Positions 34,842-43,544 of a stretch of 64,000 nt of DNA are shown one piece after another. The notes beneath the pieces are model-generated. The model did no database searches, was not told the origin of the DNA, and saw only the letters and a list, made by a program, of their open reading frames with translations. Each line of letters opens with the position of its first letter. The stretch's first letter is position 1. The DNA comes from Myxococcales bacterium (GTDB taxonomy: Bacteria > Myxococcota_A > Polyangia > Polyangiales > Houyiibacteriaceae). The position numbers and the translations under genes are program-made. The stretch is taken from assembly GCA_029863605.1 (NCBI GenBank), contig JAOTVB010000001.1, positions 96,187-160,186 on the forward strand, written 5' to 3'.

Positions 34842-36097
34842 GGCGGCTGCTCACCCCGCTGCTATTGGCGGCTTTCCTATCGACCAGTGCCAAAGCCGAT
34901 CCGCTGGAGCTCGACCCGGTCGTCGCCGCGAACGTGTTGGCGATTCATGCCCAAAACCCAGAGCTGCGCGATGACGCGTTTGCGAAGATGGGTGGTTCGA
35001 GCGTGGCGAGCAAAGCCTTCCTCTACTGTTTTGCCACTCCCTATGTCGATCTCGGTGACCACGCCGACCTGCAGGAGACCATCGATCAGTTCCGTACGGG
35101 GCGTCGCAACTCATTCAACCGACAGAGCCTTGCGGCAGGAGTGAGTTGGAACCTCCGTTACGTGATCGGTGGCCGCCCGGCGCACTTCCGCGAAGAGATC
35201 GACGCGACGCGGGCTCGATGGGCGCTCATCTTTTTCGGTGGCAACGATGCACAAAACCAAAATGAGCGAGTCTACGCGCGGCGACTCGTGTATTTGGTCG
35301 AGCAGCTCGCAGCGATGGGGGTCGTGCCTGTGCTTGGCTCCGCCTCCCCTCGTCGAAACAAGACCAAAGACCGTTGGATCCAGCGCTTCAATGCGATCAC
35401 CCGGGCCGTTGCGACCCACTGGTACCTTCCGCATGTCGACTACCACGGGGCGATGAGCGAGCTCCCGCGAAAAGGCCTGGCCCGCGACGGAGTGCACCCC
35501 AACGTGTTGGGCCGGGGCGGGGTGCGCAGGGCGTGCCAGCTGACCGAAAAGGGGCTGCGGTACGGGAACAATCTCAGGAACTTCTTGACGCTGGAGATGC
35601 TAGACGCGCTCAGGCGGGTGGTGGCCGACACCGGCACGGACAGCAACGCTGACGCTGACGCTGACGCGGACGCCGGCGCCGACACGGACACTGGCATTCA
35701 CGTCGACGCTGGCACTCACGTTGACGCTGGCCCTGACACTGACGCTACCGTGACTCTGCACGACCTTCCGTTTTCCGTCGTCGTCGAGAAAAGCGCATTG
35801 GGGGTCGAGGCATTTCCAGCGGGGTGTGGCGGTGAGCCCGGAACGCGTGCCTATCGGGTCTCGCTTGCGGTGGAGGAGCCCACGCGGCTGCGGATGACTG
35901 CGCTCGACCTAGATCGATACCAGCCCCGCGTCTTGTGGGTGCGGGTCGGCGAAGATGGCGCCCGGTGCGTGAAGCGACGCACTCAGACCCTTGAGGTGGC
36001 TGCACGGCCCGGTTTGTGGGATCTGATCGTTCAGGTACCGGAGCGTGGTGCAGAAGACGGCAAAATGCTCATCTTGATCGATCGCAACCCACGTTAG
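34838..36097 (+). CDS. Exported SGNH/GDSL-like hydrolase with Asp/Ala repeat linker
   Basis: Signal peptide (LLLAAFLSTSAKA) then an SGNH-like domain (about 20-250). The motifs FFGGNDAQNQNE and DGVHPNVLG fit the Gly-Asn block III and the Asp-x-x-His block V of the family; the block I Gly-Asp-Ser is not clear. A linker of Asp/Ala/Thr repeats (about residues 267-305) then joins a small beta-sandwich domain with a pair of Cys. It may deacetylate or de-esterify a surface polymer. The ATG overlaps the previous stop in an ATGA. Confidence 0.75.
   Translation: MRRLLTPLLLAAFLSTSAKADPLELDPVVAANVLAIHAQNPELRDDAFAKMGGSSVASKAFLYCFATPYVDLGDHADLQETIDQFRTGRRNSFNRQSLAAGVSWNLRYVIGGRPAHFREEIDATRARWALIFFGGNDAQNQNERVYARRLVYLVEQLAAMGVVPVLGSASPRRNKTKDRWIQRFNAITRAVATHWYLPHVDYHGAMSELPRKGLARDGVHPNVLGRGGVRRACQLTEKGLRYGNNLRNFLTLEMLDALRRVVADTGTDSNADADADADAGADTDTGIHVDAGTHVDAGPDTDATVTLHDLPFSVVVEKSALGVEAFPAGCGGEPGTRAYRVSLAVEEPTRLRMTALDLDRYQPRVLWVRVGEDGARCVKRRTQTLEVAARPGLWDLIVQVPERGAEDGKMLILIDRNPR
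35628..35751. repeat. Degenerate GACGCT hexamer repeat coding for Asp/Ala/Thr linker
   Basis: About twenty copies of a GAC/GCT-type hexamer encode alternating Asp-Ala, then Asp-Thr, Gly-Thr, His-Val-Asp-Ala units. The spacing is six bases with drift toward the 3' end, as expected for a slippage-prone low-complexity linker in an exported protein. Confidence 0.8.
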
Positions 36098-36099
36098 CC

Positions 36100-36756
36100 A
36101 TGGAAGATTGCGAGCACTTACGGGTCCACGAGATCTACGAGTCGATTCAGGGCGAATCGACGTTCGCAGGGTTGCCGTGTGCATTCGTCAGGCTGTCCCG
36201 CTGCAATCTTCGTTGCCGATGGTGTGACACACCTCAGGCTTTCGTAGGGGGCGTCGAAATGAGCCGAGCAGATGTGCTCGACAAAGCCCTGTCGTTGGGG
36301 ACCCCGCTCGTCGAGCTGACCGGCGGTGAACCCCTGCTCCAAGCCGCGGCGATCCCGCTGCTTGCCGAGCTCTGCGATGCGGGTCGTACCGTTCTTCTCG
36401 AGACCAGTGGCGAACGGGACATTTCCGAGGTCGACCCCCGTGTTCACCGCATCGTCGACTTCAAAGCGCCGGGGAGCGGGGAATCAAACAGGAATCGCTG
36501 GTCGAACGTCGAGCTCCTAACCAAGCGCGACGAAGTGAAGCTCGTGTTAGCCGATCGCGCCGACTACGAATGGGCAAAGCAGGTCATCGAGGAGCACCGG
36601 CTCGTCGAACGCGTACATAGCGTCCTCTTGAGCTGCGTTTGGGGGGAGCTAGACCCGAAGGACCTCGCACGTTGGGTCCTCCAAGACAAGATGCCGGTGC
36701 GCGTGCAGATTCAGACCCACAAGGTGATCTGGGGCGCGGACGCCCAAGGAGTGTGA
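36100..36756 (+). CDS. queE: 7-carboxy-7-deazaguanine synthase
   Basis: Radical SAM protein of 218 residues. The cluster motif CNLRCRWC (Cys35, Cys39, Cys42) is preceded by VHEIYESIQGEST and followed by ELTGGEPLLQ, the full QueE pattern. It makes 7-carboxy-7-deazaguanine from 6-carboxytetrahydropterin for queuosine and archaeosine-type modification. No queC or queD is nearby, and the gene lies inside a run of fatty-acid-like genes, two bases from each neighbour. Confidence 0.94.
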   Translation: MEDCEHLRVHEIYESIQGESTFAGLPCAFVRLSRCNLRCRWCDTPQAFVGGVEMSRADVLDKALSLGTPLVELTGGEPLLQAAAIPLLAELCDAGRTVLLETSGERDISEVDPRVHRIVDFKAPGSGESNRNRWSNVELLTKRDEVKLVLADRADYEWAKQVIEEHRLVERVHSVLLSCVWGELDPKDLARWVLQDKMPVRVQIQTHKVIWGADAQGV

Positions 36757-36758
36757 GG

Positions 36759-37232
36759 ATGGCACTAGATCCAGAGTTCGTTGCCGACTGTCCCTATGGA
36801 CCTGAGGCGATCTGCATCGACGAAATCGTCGAGATCGATGCCGAGTCGAATCTCGTGCGGGCCCGGATGTCCACGCGTCCCGACCTCCCGCTGACCCGCG
36901 ATCAGCGCGCTCATCCCATTCGCCACCCGCGACACGTGAGCGGCGGTCTGATGGTTCATTTAACAGGCATCCTCGGGTTCATGCACACCTACTTCGTGTT
37001 GGGTCTCCGGCACGCGGATGGTTGGATCGGGTATGGCGGCCGCATCTACGATGCACGTTTCTCGGCACTCGCCAAGATGGGCCCACCCCTCGATGTCGAA
37101 GTCAGGGCTACGAAGATTCGACAATCGAATGATCGCGTGTTCGGCCGTTATCAATTCCGCTTCACGCAGGACGAAACCGTGGTCTATCGAGGCGATCAGG
37201 CCGCGATGTGGATGAGAATGGACGAGTCGTGA
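36759..37232 (+). CDS. Hotdog-fold protein, FabZ/thioesterase-like
   Basis: The 157-residue protein has a single-domain pattern: CPYGPEAICIDEIVEID, HPIRHPRHVSGGLMVHLTGILGFMH, GYGGRIYDARFSALAKMG, YQFRFTQDETVVYRG. The HVSGG turn with adjacent aliphatic helix is like the central helix of FabZ-type hotdogs, but the catalytic His/Glu pair is not obvious. It may be a thioesterase or a binding protein. It follows queE at two bases and overlaps the YjbQ start by four bases, so is part of the same transcript. Confidence 0.65.
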   Translation: MALDPEFVADCPYGPEAICIDEIVEIDAESNLVRARMSTRPDLPLTRDQRAHPIRHPRHVSGGLMVHLTGILGFMHTYFVLGLRHADGWIGYGGRIYDARFSALAKMGPPLDVEVRATKIRQSNDRVFGRYQFRFTQDETVVYRGDQAAMWMRMDES

Positions 37233-37645
37233 GCGCGCATTCCGATACCTTTACCGTCGAGACGCGAGGGCGCGGCACGGTCGAGATCACACAACGCGTC
37301 CAGGACGCCGTCGCCGCAGCAGACATTGCGGAAGGCCTCTGTACGGTGTTCGTGCACCACACGAGCGCCTCGCTGATCATCAACGAGAACGCCGACCCCG
37401 ACGTCCAGCGCGACCTCGATGCGTTCCTCGCGCGCCTCGTTCCCGACGGGGATCCGCTCTTCATCCACACCGCCGAGGGGCCAGACGACATGGCCTCGCA
37501 CGTGCGAACGGCGCTCACCCAAACCTCGCTCAACATCCCGGTCTCAGCTGGCCGCTGCGCCCTAGGCACCTGGCAGGGCGTTTTCCTGTGGGAGCACCGG
37601 CACGCAGGTCACCGGCGACGGATCACAGTTACCATCGTCGGATAG
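37229..37645 (+). CDS. YjbQ/UPF0047 family protein (secondary thiamine-phosphate synthase)
   Basis: The 138-residue protein contains VFVHHTSASLIINENADPDV, GPDDMASHVRTALTQTSL and GTWQGVFLWEHR, all conserved in the YjbQ family. Members have weak thiamine-phosphate synthase activity in vitro, but the native role is uncertain. Start GTG 37229 overlaps the stop of the hotdog gene (GTGA). The alternative ATG at 37208 lies inside the previous gene. It closes the eight-gene run. Confidence 0.92.
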   Translation: MSAHSDTFTVETRGRGTVEITQRVQDAVAAADIAEGLCTVFVHHTSASLIINENADPDVQRDLDAFLARLVPDGDPLFIHTAEGPDDMASHVRTALTQTSLNIPVSAGRCALGTWQGVFLWEHRHAGHRRRITVTIVG

Positions 37646-37717
37646 GCGTTGGTGTGCAGGCGGTGGGGCGGGACCGATCGCTCGCCGAAGGCGTCCCGAA
37701 GAGGACTACTGTGCGAT

Positions 37718-39511
37718 TTAGGGGCGTGCCTGGGGTTGTGCTTGCCTTTCGTCCTCCGCGTACATCTTTTCGATGTCGTCCGCGAAGTGCTCGTTGACCT
37801 TGGCGCGCTTTACCTTGAGGGTCGGTGTCAGCTCCCCGTTCTCGATGGTGAGGTTTCGGTGGAGGATCGTAAACTTCTTGATCTGCTCCACCCGCGCGAA
37901 GTGCTGGTTGAGCTCATCGATGTGTGCCTGAATGCTGGCCCGGAGCTTGGCGCTCTTGTTGAGGGCGTTCGGGTCTTCGCCGTTGGCCTCGGCCCACGCG
38001 GGCCCTGCCTCGGCGTCGATCGTAACCAGGGCGCTGAGATACTTGCGCCGGTCGCCGATGACCACGGCCTCGTCGACGAGCTGGTGGTTCTTGATGGCGG
38101 CCTCGAGGTTCTTCGGGGTGATATTCTTACCGCCCGCGGTGATGATGATGTCCTTCTTGCGGCCGGTGATGTTCAGGAAGCCGTCCTTGTCGAAAGCACC
38201 GAGGTCACCCGAGTAGAGCCAGCCGTCGATCAACGTTGCGTTCGTGGCGTCCGCGTCCTTGTAGTAGCCCAAAAACACGTTCGGACCGCGCACCAGGATT
38301 TCGTCGTCGTCGGCGATCTTCACGGTCACCCCATTGAGGGCAGGACCGACGCTGCCGAAGCGGTAGTTGTGCGGCGTATTGAAGCTCGTGGGCCCCGAGT
38401 CCTCAGACTGCCCATAGACCTCGAGCACCACGAGGTCCAAGCTCGCGAAAAACTCCAGGACCTCACGCGCGATCGGCGCAGCGCCCGAGACGCAAACACG
38501 CGCATTTCCCAAGCCGATCGCCGGCTTGAGCTTGGAGAAAATCAACTTGTTGGCGAGCTGATACTGAAGACCCTTCGGCTGCCCGGGCGCCTTGTTCGCT
38601 TCCCAGCCTACCTTCATGGCCCACTTCACGAGCTTGGCTTTCACCCCAGTGGCCCCTTTCAGCTTAGCCGCGATCCCCGCATTGAACTTCTCCCAGATAC
38701 GAGGCACCCCGAAGAACACCGTCGGCTGAACCTCTTTCAGATTCTCCGGGACAGCCTCGACCGACTCCGCGAAATAGATACGGGACCCCGTCGTGATCGG
38801 GGTATGAATCGTAAACATCTGCTCGGCGATGTGCGACAACGGCAGGTACGAAAGCGAGCAGTCTGCAGTCGAAGTCTCGATGATGTCGATCGCTTTCCCA
38901 GCGGTCCACGCGAGATTGTGATGGCTGAGCATGACGCCCTTGGGCGGTCCCGTCGTGCCCGAGGTGTAGATCAACGTCGCTAGCGCGTCTGGTTCGAGAT
39001 TATCTACGCGATCGAAATACGCTTTTTCCTCAACCGAATCGCCCTTGGCGAGAAACTCGTCCCACGACATCACCATGTCGTCTGCGATCTTGGGGGCGCC
39101 CTTCATCATGACGACATGCTTGAGGCTCGGCATGTTCCGGCGCTCTTCCTTGACTTTGTTCCATTGCCCTTCGTCCTCGCAGAGAATTAGCGGCGCCTCG
39201 GCGTGGGCCACGATATACCGCACCTCGACGGGCGAGCTGGTCGTGTAGATTCCGGCGGGCGCTCCCCCTGCGCCCATGGCGGCGACATCCAGGATCACCC
39301 ACTCGGGCCGGTTGAAGCCGAGAATACAGACCGTCTGGCCGGGCTCGAAGCCAAGCGCAATGAGTGCGCGACCGGCCCGCGTGACCTGGCTGCCGTACAT
39401 CCCCCAGCTCGTCGGCCTCCAAGTGCCGCCCTCGCGAATGTAATAGGCCGGGTTCTGGGGCATCTTCTTGCTCTGCTGAATCAGTCGATACGGAATCGTG
39501 TCTGTCGTCAC
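37718..39511 (-). CDS. Long-chain-fatty-acid-CoA ligase (AMP-forming)
   Basis: Acyl-CoA synthetase of 597 residues, with LIYTSGTTGPPKGVMLSH, SYLPLSHIAEQMF, VLEVYGQSED and GWLYSGDLGAFDKDGFLNITGRKKDIIITAGGKNI. Length and the GQSED segment are those of FadD15-like long-chain ligases. It activates fatty acids for oxidation or lipid synthesis. The GTG start at 39511 has AAGAGGTGAT upstream; the track's longer start reads into the region before the tRNA. It is convergent with the operon ending at 37645. Confidence 0.93.
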   Translation of the reverse strand: MTTDTIPYRLIQQSKKMPQNPAYYIREGGTWRPTSWGMYGSQVTRAGRALIALGFEPGQTVCILGFNRPEWVILDVAAMGAGGAPAGIYTTSSPVEVRYIVAHAEAPLILCEDEGQWNKVKEERRNMPSLKHVVMMKGAPKIADDMVMSWDEFLAKGDSVEEKAYFDRVDNLEPDALATLIYTSGTTGPPKGVMLSHHNLAWTAGKAIDIIETSTADCSLSYLPLSHIAEQMFTIHTPITTGSRIYFAESVEAVPENLKEVQPTVFFGVPRIWEKFNAGIAAKLKGATGVKAKLVKWAMKVGWEANKAPGQPKGLQYQLANKLIFSKLKPAIGLGNARVCVSGAAPIAREVLEFFASLDLVVLEVYGQSEDSGPTSFNTPHNYRFGSVGPALNGVTVKIADDDEILVRGPNVFLGYYKDADATNATLIDGWLYSGDLGAFDKDGFLNITGRKKDIIITAGGKNITPKNLEAAIKNHQLVDEAVVIGDRRKYLSALVTIDAEAGPAWAEANGEDPNALNKSAKLRASIQAHIDELNQHFARVEQIKKFTILHRNLTIENGELTPTLKVKRAKVNEHFADDIEKMYAEDERQAQPQARP

Positions 39512-39619
39512 GGCATCACCTCTTATTGGGTCGTCCCTAGGGCGGGTGAATATACGGCAAGATCGCCCCGACTGGGAAGGGGGACGATCATTTCTCGGTA
39601 TGCTAGAGGGGCTCCTCAC

Positions 39620-39709
39620 GGAGGAGTGGCCGAGCGGTCGAAGGCGGCGGATTTGAAATCCGTTGTAGGGGCGACTCTACCGGGGGTTCGAATCCCTCCT
39701 CCTCCGCCA
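39620..39709 (+). tRNA. tRNA-Ser(UGA)
   Basis: A class II tRNA: acceptor GGAGGAG paired with CTCCTCC, anticodon loop TTTGAAA with TGA, a long variable arm, T-loop GGTTCGAATCC and encoded CCA. It decodes UCA and other UCN codons. It lies between two long-chain acyl-CoA ligases, in the 302-base gap between their start codons. Confidence 0.95.
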
Positions 39710-39813
39710 CTACGACCTCGCCCCCTTGCCAGATCGCCTCGCGTGTGATGTGTTTGGGCGCTCCCCACTGTCGGAGGTCGGGGGGCATGCAAATCTCTTG
39801 AACGAGGAACATC

Positions 39814-41481
39814 ATGGCTGACCGGCAACTCGCGCTAGACGACGTTTATCACTGGGAAAAAACGACTCCCGATCGCCTTTGGATGACGCAGCCCGTCGGG
39901 GGCGGGGAGGTTGTGACCTACACCTGGGCACAAGCGATGGACCAGGCGAGGCGAATGGCCGCTCACCTGAAGTCACTCGGCCTCGAGCCCGGCAGCAAAA
40001 TCGGGATGATCTCGAAGAACTGCGCGCACTTCATGATCGCGGACATCGCAATCTGGATGGCGGGGCACGTGAGTGTAGCCCTTTACCCGACGCTCAACGC
40101 AGAAACGATCGCCTACATCCTCGATCACAGCGAGTCGAAGCTCCTCTTCATCGGCAAGCTCGACGGCTGGGAGGAGATTCAAAAAGGCATTCCACCAAAC
40201 ATGCCGTGCATCGCGTTTCCGCTCGCGCCGCCCACCAACTACGACAAATGGGACGACATCGTCGCACGCACTCAGCCGCTACCGGGTAATCCATCCCGCA
40301 AGCCCGAAGAGCCCGCGATCATCGTGTACACCTCGGGGAGCACGGGTCGGCCCAAGGGTGTGATGCATAGCTTCGGTGCCATCGCCGATTCGATCGATGG
40401 AGGTCAGCAGGTTTTCGACAGCACGGCGGACGACCGGATGCTGTCGTATCTGCCGCTCGCTCACGTGTTCGAGCGCGCGATCGTAGAGATGGGTGGGTTT
40501 CGGTCCGGGATGCAGATCTTTTTCGCCGAATCGCTCGATACCTTCGTGGCCGACCTGAATCGCGCCCGACCTACGCTCTTCGTTTCCGTTCCCAGACTTT
40601 GGCTCAAGTTTCAGCAGGGCGTGTACCAGAAGCTTCCACCGGAGAAACTCAAGAAGCTGCTTCGGATTCCCCTCTTGAATCGGGTCATCAAGAAGAAAAT
40701 CCTCTCCCAGCTCGGGCTCGACAAAGTCCGGCTCGCCGCCAGCGGTTCTGCGCCGATTCCTCCGGATCTCATCCAGTGGTACCGCGACCTCGGGCTCGAG
40801 CTGCTCGAGGGGTACGGCATGAGCGAGGACTTCGCGTACTCCCATGCGACGTTCCCAGGGCAAGGGCGGGCTGGTTACGTGGGTAGCCCGATGCCCGGTG
40901 TGGAGGTCAAGATCAGCGACGAGGGGGAAATCCTCATCAAGTCGCCAGGGAACATGATGTGTTACTACAAGCAGCCCGAGCTCACGGCCGAGTGTTACAC
41001 CGTAGACGGGTTCTTCAGGACGGGAGATCGCGGTGAGCGCGACGAGCAGGGGCGTCTCAAGATCACCGGTCGGGTGAAAGAGCTCTTCAAGACCAGCAAA
41101 GGCAAATATGTCGCTCCGGCGCCGATCGAGAACCTGCTCAACAATCACGCCAAAATCGAGCTCTGCTGTGTGAGCGGGTCCGGGCATCCCCAGCCTTACG
41201 CCCTCGTCCTTCCCGCGGAAGATCTGCGACCCAAGCTCAGCGAGAGTGGAGTACGGGAGGCTTTCGAGGCGGAGCTGTCGTCCCTGCTGGACGAGGTGAA
41301 CAAAGAGGTCGAGGCGTTCGAGCGGCTCCAGTTCCTGGCGGTCGTCAAGGACCCCTGGCTGATCGAGAACGGCTTCCTCACCCCGACGATGAAGATCAAG
41401 CGGACCGCGATCGAGGATACCTATAGCCCGAAAACCGAGGTCTGGTACGCTGCGGGACGGCGCGTGGTCTGGGAGGGCTAA
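39814..41481 (+). CDS. Long-chain acyl-CoA synthetase
   Basis: AMP-forming ligase of 555 residues. YTSGSTGRPKGVMHS is the ATP-binding loop, SYLPLAHVFERA is the linker, LEGYGMSED carries the tight-turn Tyr-Gly, and GFFRTGDRGERDEQG is followed by a late Lys in TPTMKIKRT. It is of the same broad class as the gene at 37718-39511 but with a shorter N-terminus and a different anchor. Its stop overlaps the aldolase start by one base (TAATG), so the two are coupled in translation. Confidence 0.94.
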   Translation: MADRQLALDDVYHWEKTTPDRLWMTQPVGGGEVVTYTWAQAMDQARRMAAHLKSLGLEPGSKIGMISKNCAHFMIADIAIWMAGHVSVALYPTLNAETIAYILDHSESKLLFIGKLDGWEEIQKGIPPNMPCIAFPLAPPTNYDKWDDIVARTQPLPGNPSRKPEEPAIIVYTSGSTGRPKGVMHSFGAIADSIDGGQQVFDSTADDRMLSYLPLAHVFERAIVEMGGFRSGMQIFFAESLDTFVADLNRARPTLFVSVPRLWLKFQQGVYQKLPPEKLKKLLRIPLLNRVIKKKILSQLGLDKVRLAASGSAPIPPDLIQWYRDLGLELLEGYGMSEDFAYSHATFPGQGRAGYVGSPMPGVEVKISDEGEILIKSPGNMMCYYKQPELTAECYTVDGFFRTGDRGERDEQGRLKITGRVKELFKTSKGKYVAPAPIENLLNNHAKIELCCVSGSGHPQPYALVLPAEDLRPKLSESGVREAFEAELSSLLDEVNKEVEAFERLQFLAVVKDPWLIENGFLTPTMKIKRTAIEDTYSPKTEVWYAAGRRVVWEG

Positions 41482-42392
41482 TGACTGAAAAAGTGGAAAA
41501 AATTCTCGCCAACTATGCTGGGGAAAACCCCGGCGTCGTCGGGAACCTGAGAAGACTTCTCAATCATGGGCGACTCGCCGGGACCGGCAAGCTGGTCATC
41601 TTACCGGTGGATCAGGGTTTTGAGCATGGCCCAGCTCGGTCGTTCGCACCGAATCCACCGGGGTACGACCCTGCCTATCATCCCAAGCTCGCCGTCGATG
41701 CGGGCTGCAACGCCTATGCTGCGCCCCTCGGCTTCATCGAGGCGATCGCCAACGAATACGCGGGCCGGGTCCCGCTGATCTTGAAGGTGAACAACAGCGA
41801 CTCGCTTGGCGGCCCAGACGCTCCTTGTTCGGCGTTGACCTCCGGGGTCGACGACGCACTTCGTCTCGGGTGCGCGGCGATCGGGTACACGATTTACCCA
41901 GGCAGCGGCCTTCGCAATCAGATGTACCAAGACCTTCGAGACCTCATCAATGAGGCTCGGTCGGTCGGCCTTCCGACGATCGTTTGGTCGTACGCCCGCG
42001 GCAGCATGAGCAAAGACGGTGAGACCGCGATCGACGTCATCGCGTACGCCGCCCAGATCGCCTGCCAGCTCGGTGCCCACGTCGTGAAGGTGAAGCCGCC
42101 GACCGAGCTCGTTTGTCAAGATGCGGCCAAAAAGAACTACGAGAACATTCCGATCGGCACGCTGGCTGAGCGTATCCGGCATGTCGTGCAGGCCGCCTTC
42201 GACGGACGGCGTATCGTCATCTTCTCGGGTGGCGCCGCGAAGGGGACCGAGGCTGTGCTCGAAGAGATCAAGCAGATCGCGAAAGGCGGCGGCTACGGCT
42301 CGATCGTGGGTCGAAACGCGTTCCAACGCACCCATGCCGACGCGGTCAAGCTGCTCCGAGACATCATGGACATCTATGCCGCGCAGGCATAG
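41481..42392 (+). CDS. fbaB: Class I fructose-bisphosphate aldolase (DhnA/FbaB type)
   Basis: A TIM-barrel protein of 303 residues. ILPVDQGFEHG, LKVNNSDSLGG, TIYPGSGLRNQMYQD and VKVKPPTE, in which one of Lys203/Lys205 is likely the Schiff-base Lys, then IFSGGAAKGT. It belongs to the archaeal-type class I aldolases, unrelated in sequence to muscle class I. It cleaves FBP to DHAP and G3P, mostly in gluconeogenic or mixed growth. Coupled to the acyl-CoA synthetase before it and followed 12 bases later by the kinase-like gene. Confidence 0.95.
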   Translation: MTEKVEKILANYAGENPGVVGNLRRLLNHGRLAGTGKLVILPVDQGFEHGPARSFAPNPPGYDPAYHPKLAVDAGCNAYAAPLGFIEAIANEYAGRVPLILKVNNSDSLGGPDAPCSALTSGVDDALRLGCAAIGYTIYPGSGLRNQMYQDLRDLINEARSVGLPTIVWSYARGSMSKDGETAIDVIAYAAQIACQLGAHVVKVKPPTELVCQDAAKKNYENIPIGTLAERIRHVVQAAFDGRRIVIFSGGAAKGTEAVLEEIKQIAKGGGYGSIVGRNAFQRTHADAVKLLRDIMDIYAAQA

Positions 42393-42404
42393 TGAGCGGC
42401 GTGC

Positions 42405-43448
42405 GTGACTGAGCGCCCGGTTCCTCCGATCGTTAGCGCGGCTTGGGATGCCTACGGGGATCGCCGTGAGGTGGTCGAGATCCGCGAGCTGAGCGCCAAT
42501 GTGTCGACGAACTCGGTGTATCTATTGCTCCTCGATGACGGCCATTCGGTCGTGGCGAAACGATCGAGCTACGGGTCCTACGTCCACTTTCGCCAAGACC
42601 ACGTACGCATTGCCGAGTGGATTCATCGTCTGCGGGGAACGCGTTACGCGAGCTTCCTGGCGGAAGTACTCACGAAGAACGACGAGGTATTCACCCATCG
42701 TGAGGGGGACGAATGGGTCGTGTTTTACGGCCAGCAGCCTTTTTACGACTTCTTGCCCAGCGTCCTGACCGATGAGCAAATCGAGTCATTCGGTACGGAG
42801 ATGGGCCTCTTTCATCGGTCCTGTCTCGAGATCTCCGACCGCGTGCGACCCACCTGGCAGTCACTTGGAGCCGATGCCGCGAGCCTTCATGACGCGATCG
42901 GAAGCTCCCAATGGCGACGCGAGCGTGGTTTCAGCGATACAGCGACCGGATTCGTCCGCGCCCACTGCGATGCGTTCTTGGGCAATGCGGACGATCTCGG
43001 ATACCACGAGTGGACCAAGGTTCCGGTTTTGATCGACTGGAACCTCGGAAATTTCTCCGTGGGCATGGACGGCGACGGCTTTAAGTTCTTTTCTCGCTGG
43101 GACTACGACTGGTTTCGCATCGAGCCGCGGATGCTCGACTTCTACTTCTGTGCGCGCGTCGTGCGCCAGGAGGGCGACAAAGACATTTTCAGTTACACGG
43201 TCGATCCACTGTTCGAGCCACGCTTTCAGAAATTCCTCCGCGCCTACCACGAGGTGCACCGCCTGACGAAGGAGGAGCTGCTCTTCTTGAAAGAGGCCTA
43301 TCGCTTCTTCGTGCTCAACTACGTGCTCCGAGTCGGAGAGCACTTCTTCCAGCCCGACATCTGCCAACGACTGCAACACGAAGCGGTCGAGGAGTACCTC
43401 CCGAATCTGGAGCTGGTGGACTTTGAACCGCTGCTTGAAGTTCTGTAG
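42405..43448 (+). CDS. Phosphotransferase-like protein (APH/choline-kinase fold)
   Basis: The 347-residue protein has VYLLLLDDGHSVVAKRSS, with Lys at the ATP-binding strand, and LIDWNLGNFSV in place of the HGDxxxxN catalytic loop (Asp and Asn kept), plus WDYDWFRIEPRMLDFYF as the metal-binding Asp motif. This matches the aminoglycoside/choline kinase fold, but the substrate is not clear. It starts at GTG, 12 bases after the aldolase. A phospho-sugar or lipid head group kinase is possible, no more. Confidence 0.75.
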   Translation: MTERPVPPIVSAAWDAYGDRREVVEIRELSANVSTNSVYLLLLDDGHSVVAKRSSYGSYVHFRQDHVRIAEWIHRLRGTRYASFLAEVLTKNDEVFTHREGDEWVVFYGQQPFYDFLPSVLTDEQIESFGTEMGLFHRSCLEISDRVRPTWQSLGADAASLHDAIGSSQWRRERGFSDTATGFVRAHCDAFLGNADDLGYHEWTKVPVLIDWNLGNFSVGMDGDGFKFFSRWDYDWFRIEPRMLDFYFCARVVRQEGDKDIFSYTVDPLFEPRFQKFLRAYHEVHRLTKEELLFLKEAYRFFVLNYVLRVGEHFFQPDICQRLQHEAVEEYLPNLELVDFEPLLEVL

Positions 43449-43544
43449 TGCTAGCGAGAGTGTCAGCGTCAGTGCGAAGAGCGCGGGAGTGAAACGTCGA
43501 TGTGTGGACCCGCACGCCCCACCCTGTCACCCCCGCGCTAGCAC
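43448..43544. terminator. Inverted repeat structure between convergent genes
   Basis: GTGCTAGCG at 43448-43456 is repeated as CGCTAGCAC at 43536-43544, a perfect 9-bp inverted pair that touches both stop codons. Inside it GCGCGGGAGTGA (about 43481-43492) and TCACCCCCGCGC (43527-43538) form a second near-perfect pair. There is no T-run, so it is a possible bidirectional terminator or a remnant, not a standard hairpin. Confidence 0.45.

Noticed and set aside
37649..38983. Plus-strand frame of 444 codons
   Set aside because: It is antisense to the long-chain acyl-CoA ligase and contains no motif.
39603..39815. Minus-strand frame ending in a common SNPPPST-like peptide
   Set aside because: It reads through the antisense strand of tRNA-Ser(UGA); such frames are a common misannotation over tRNA genes.
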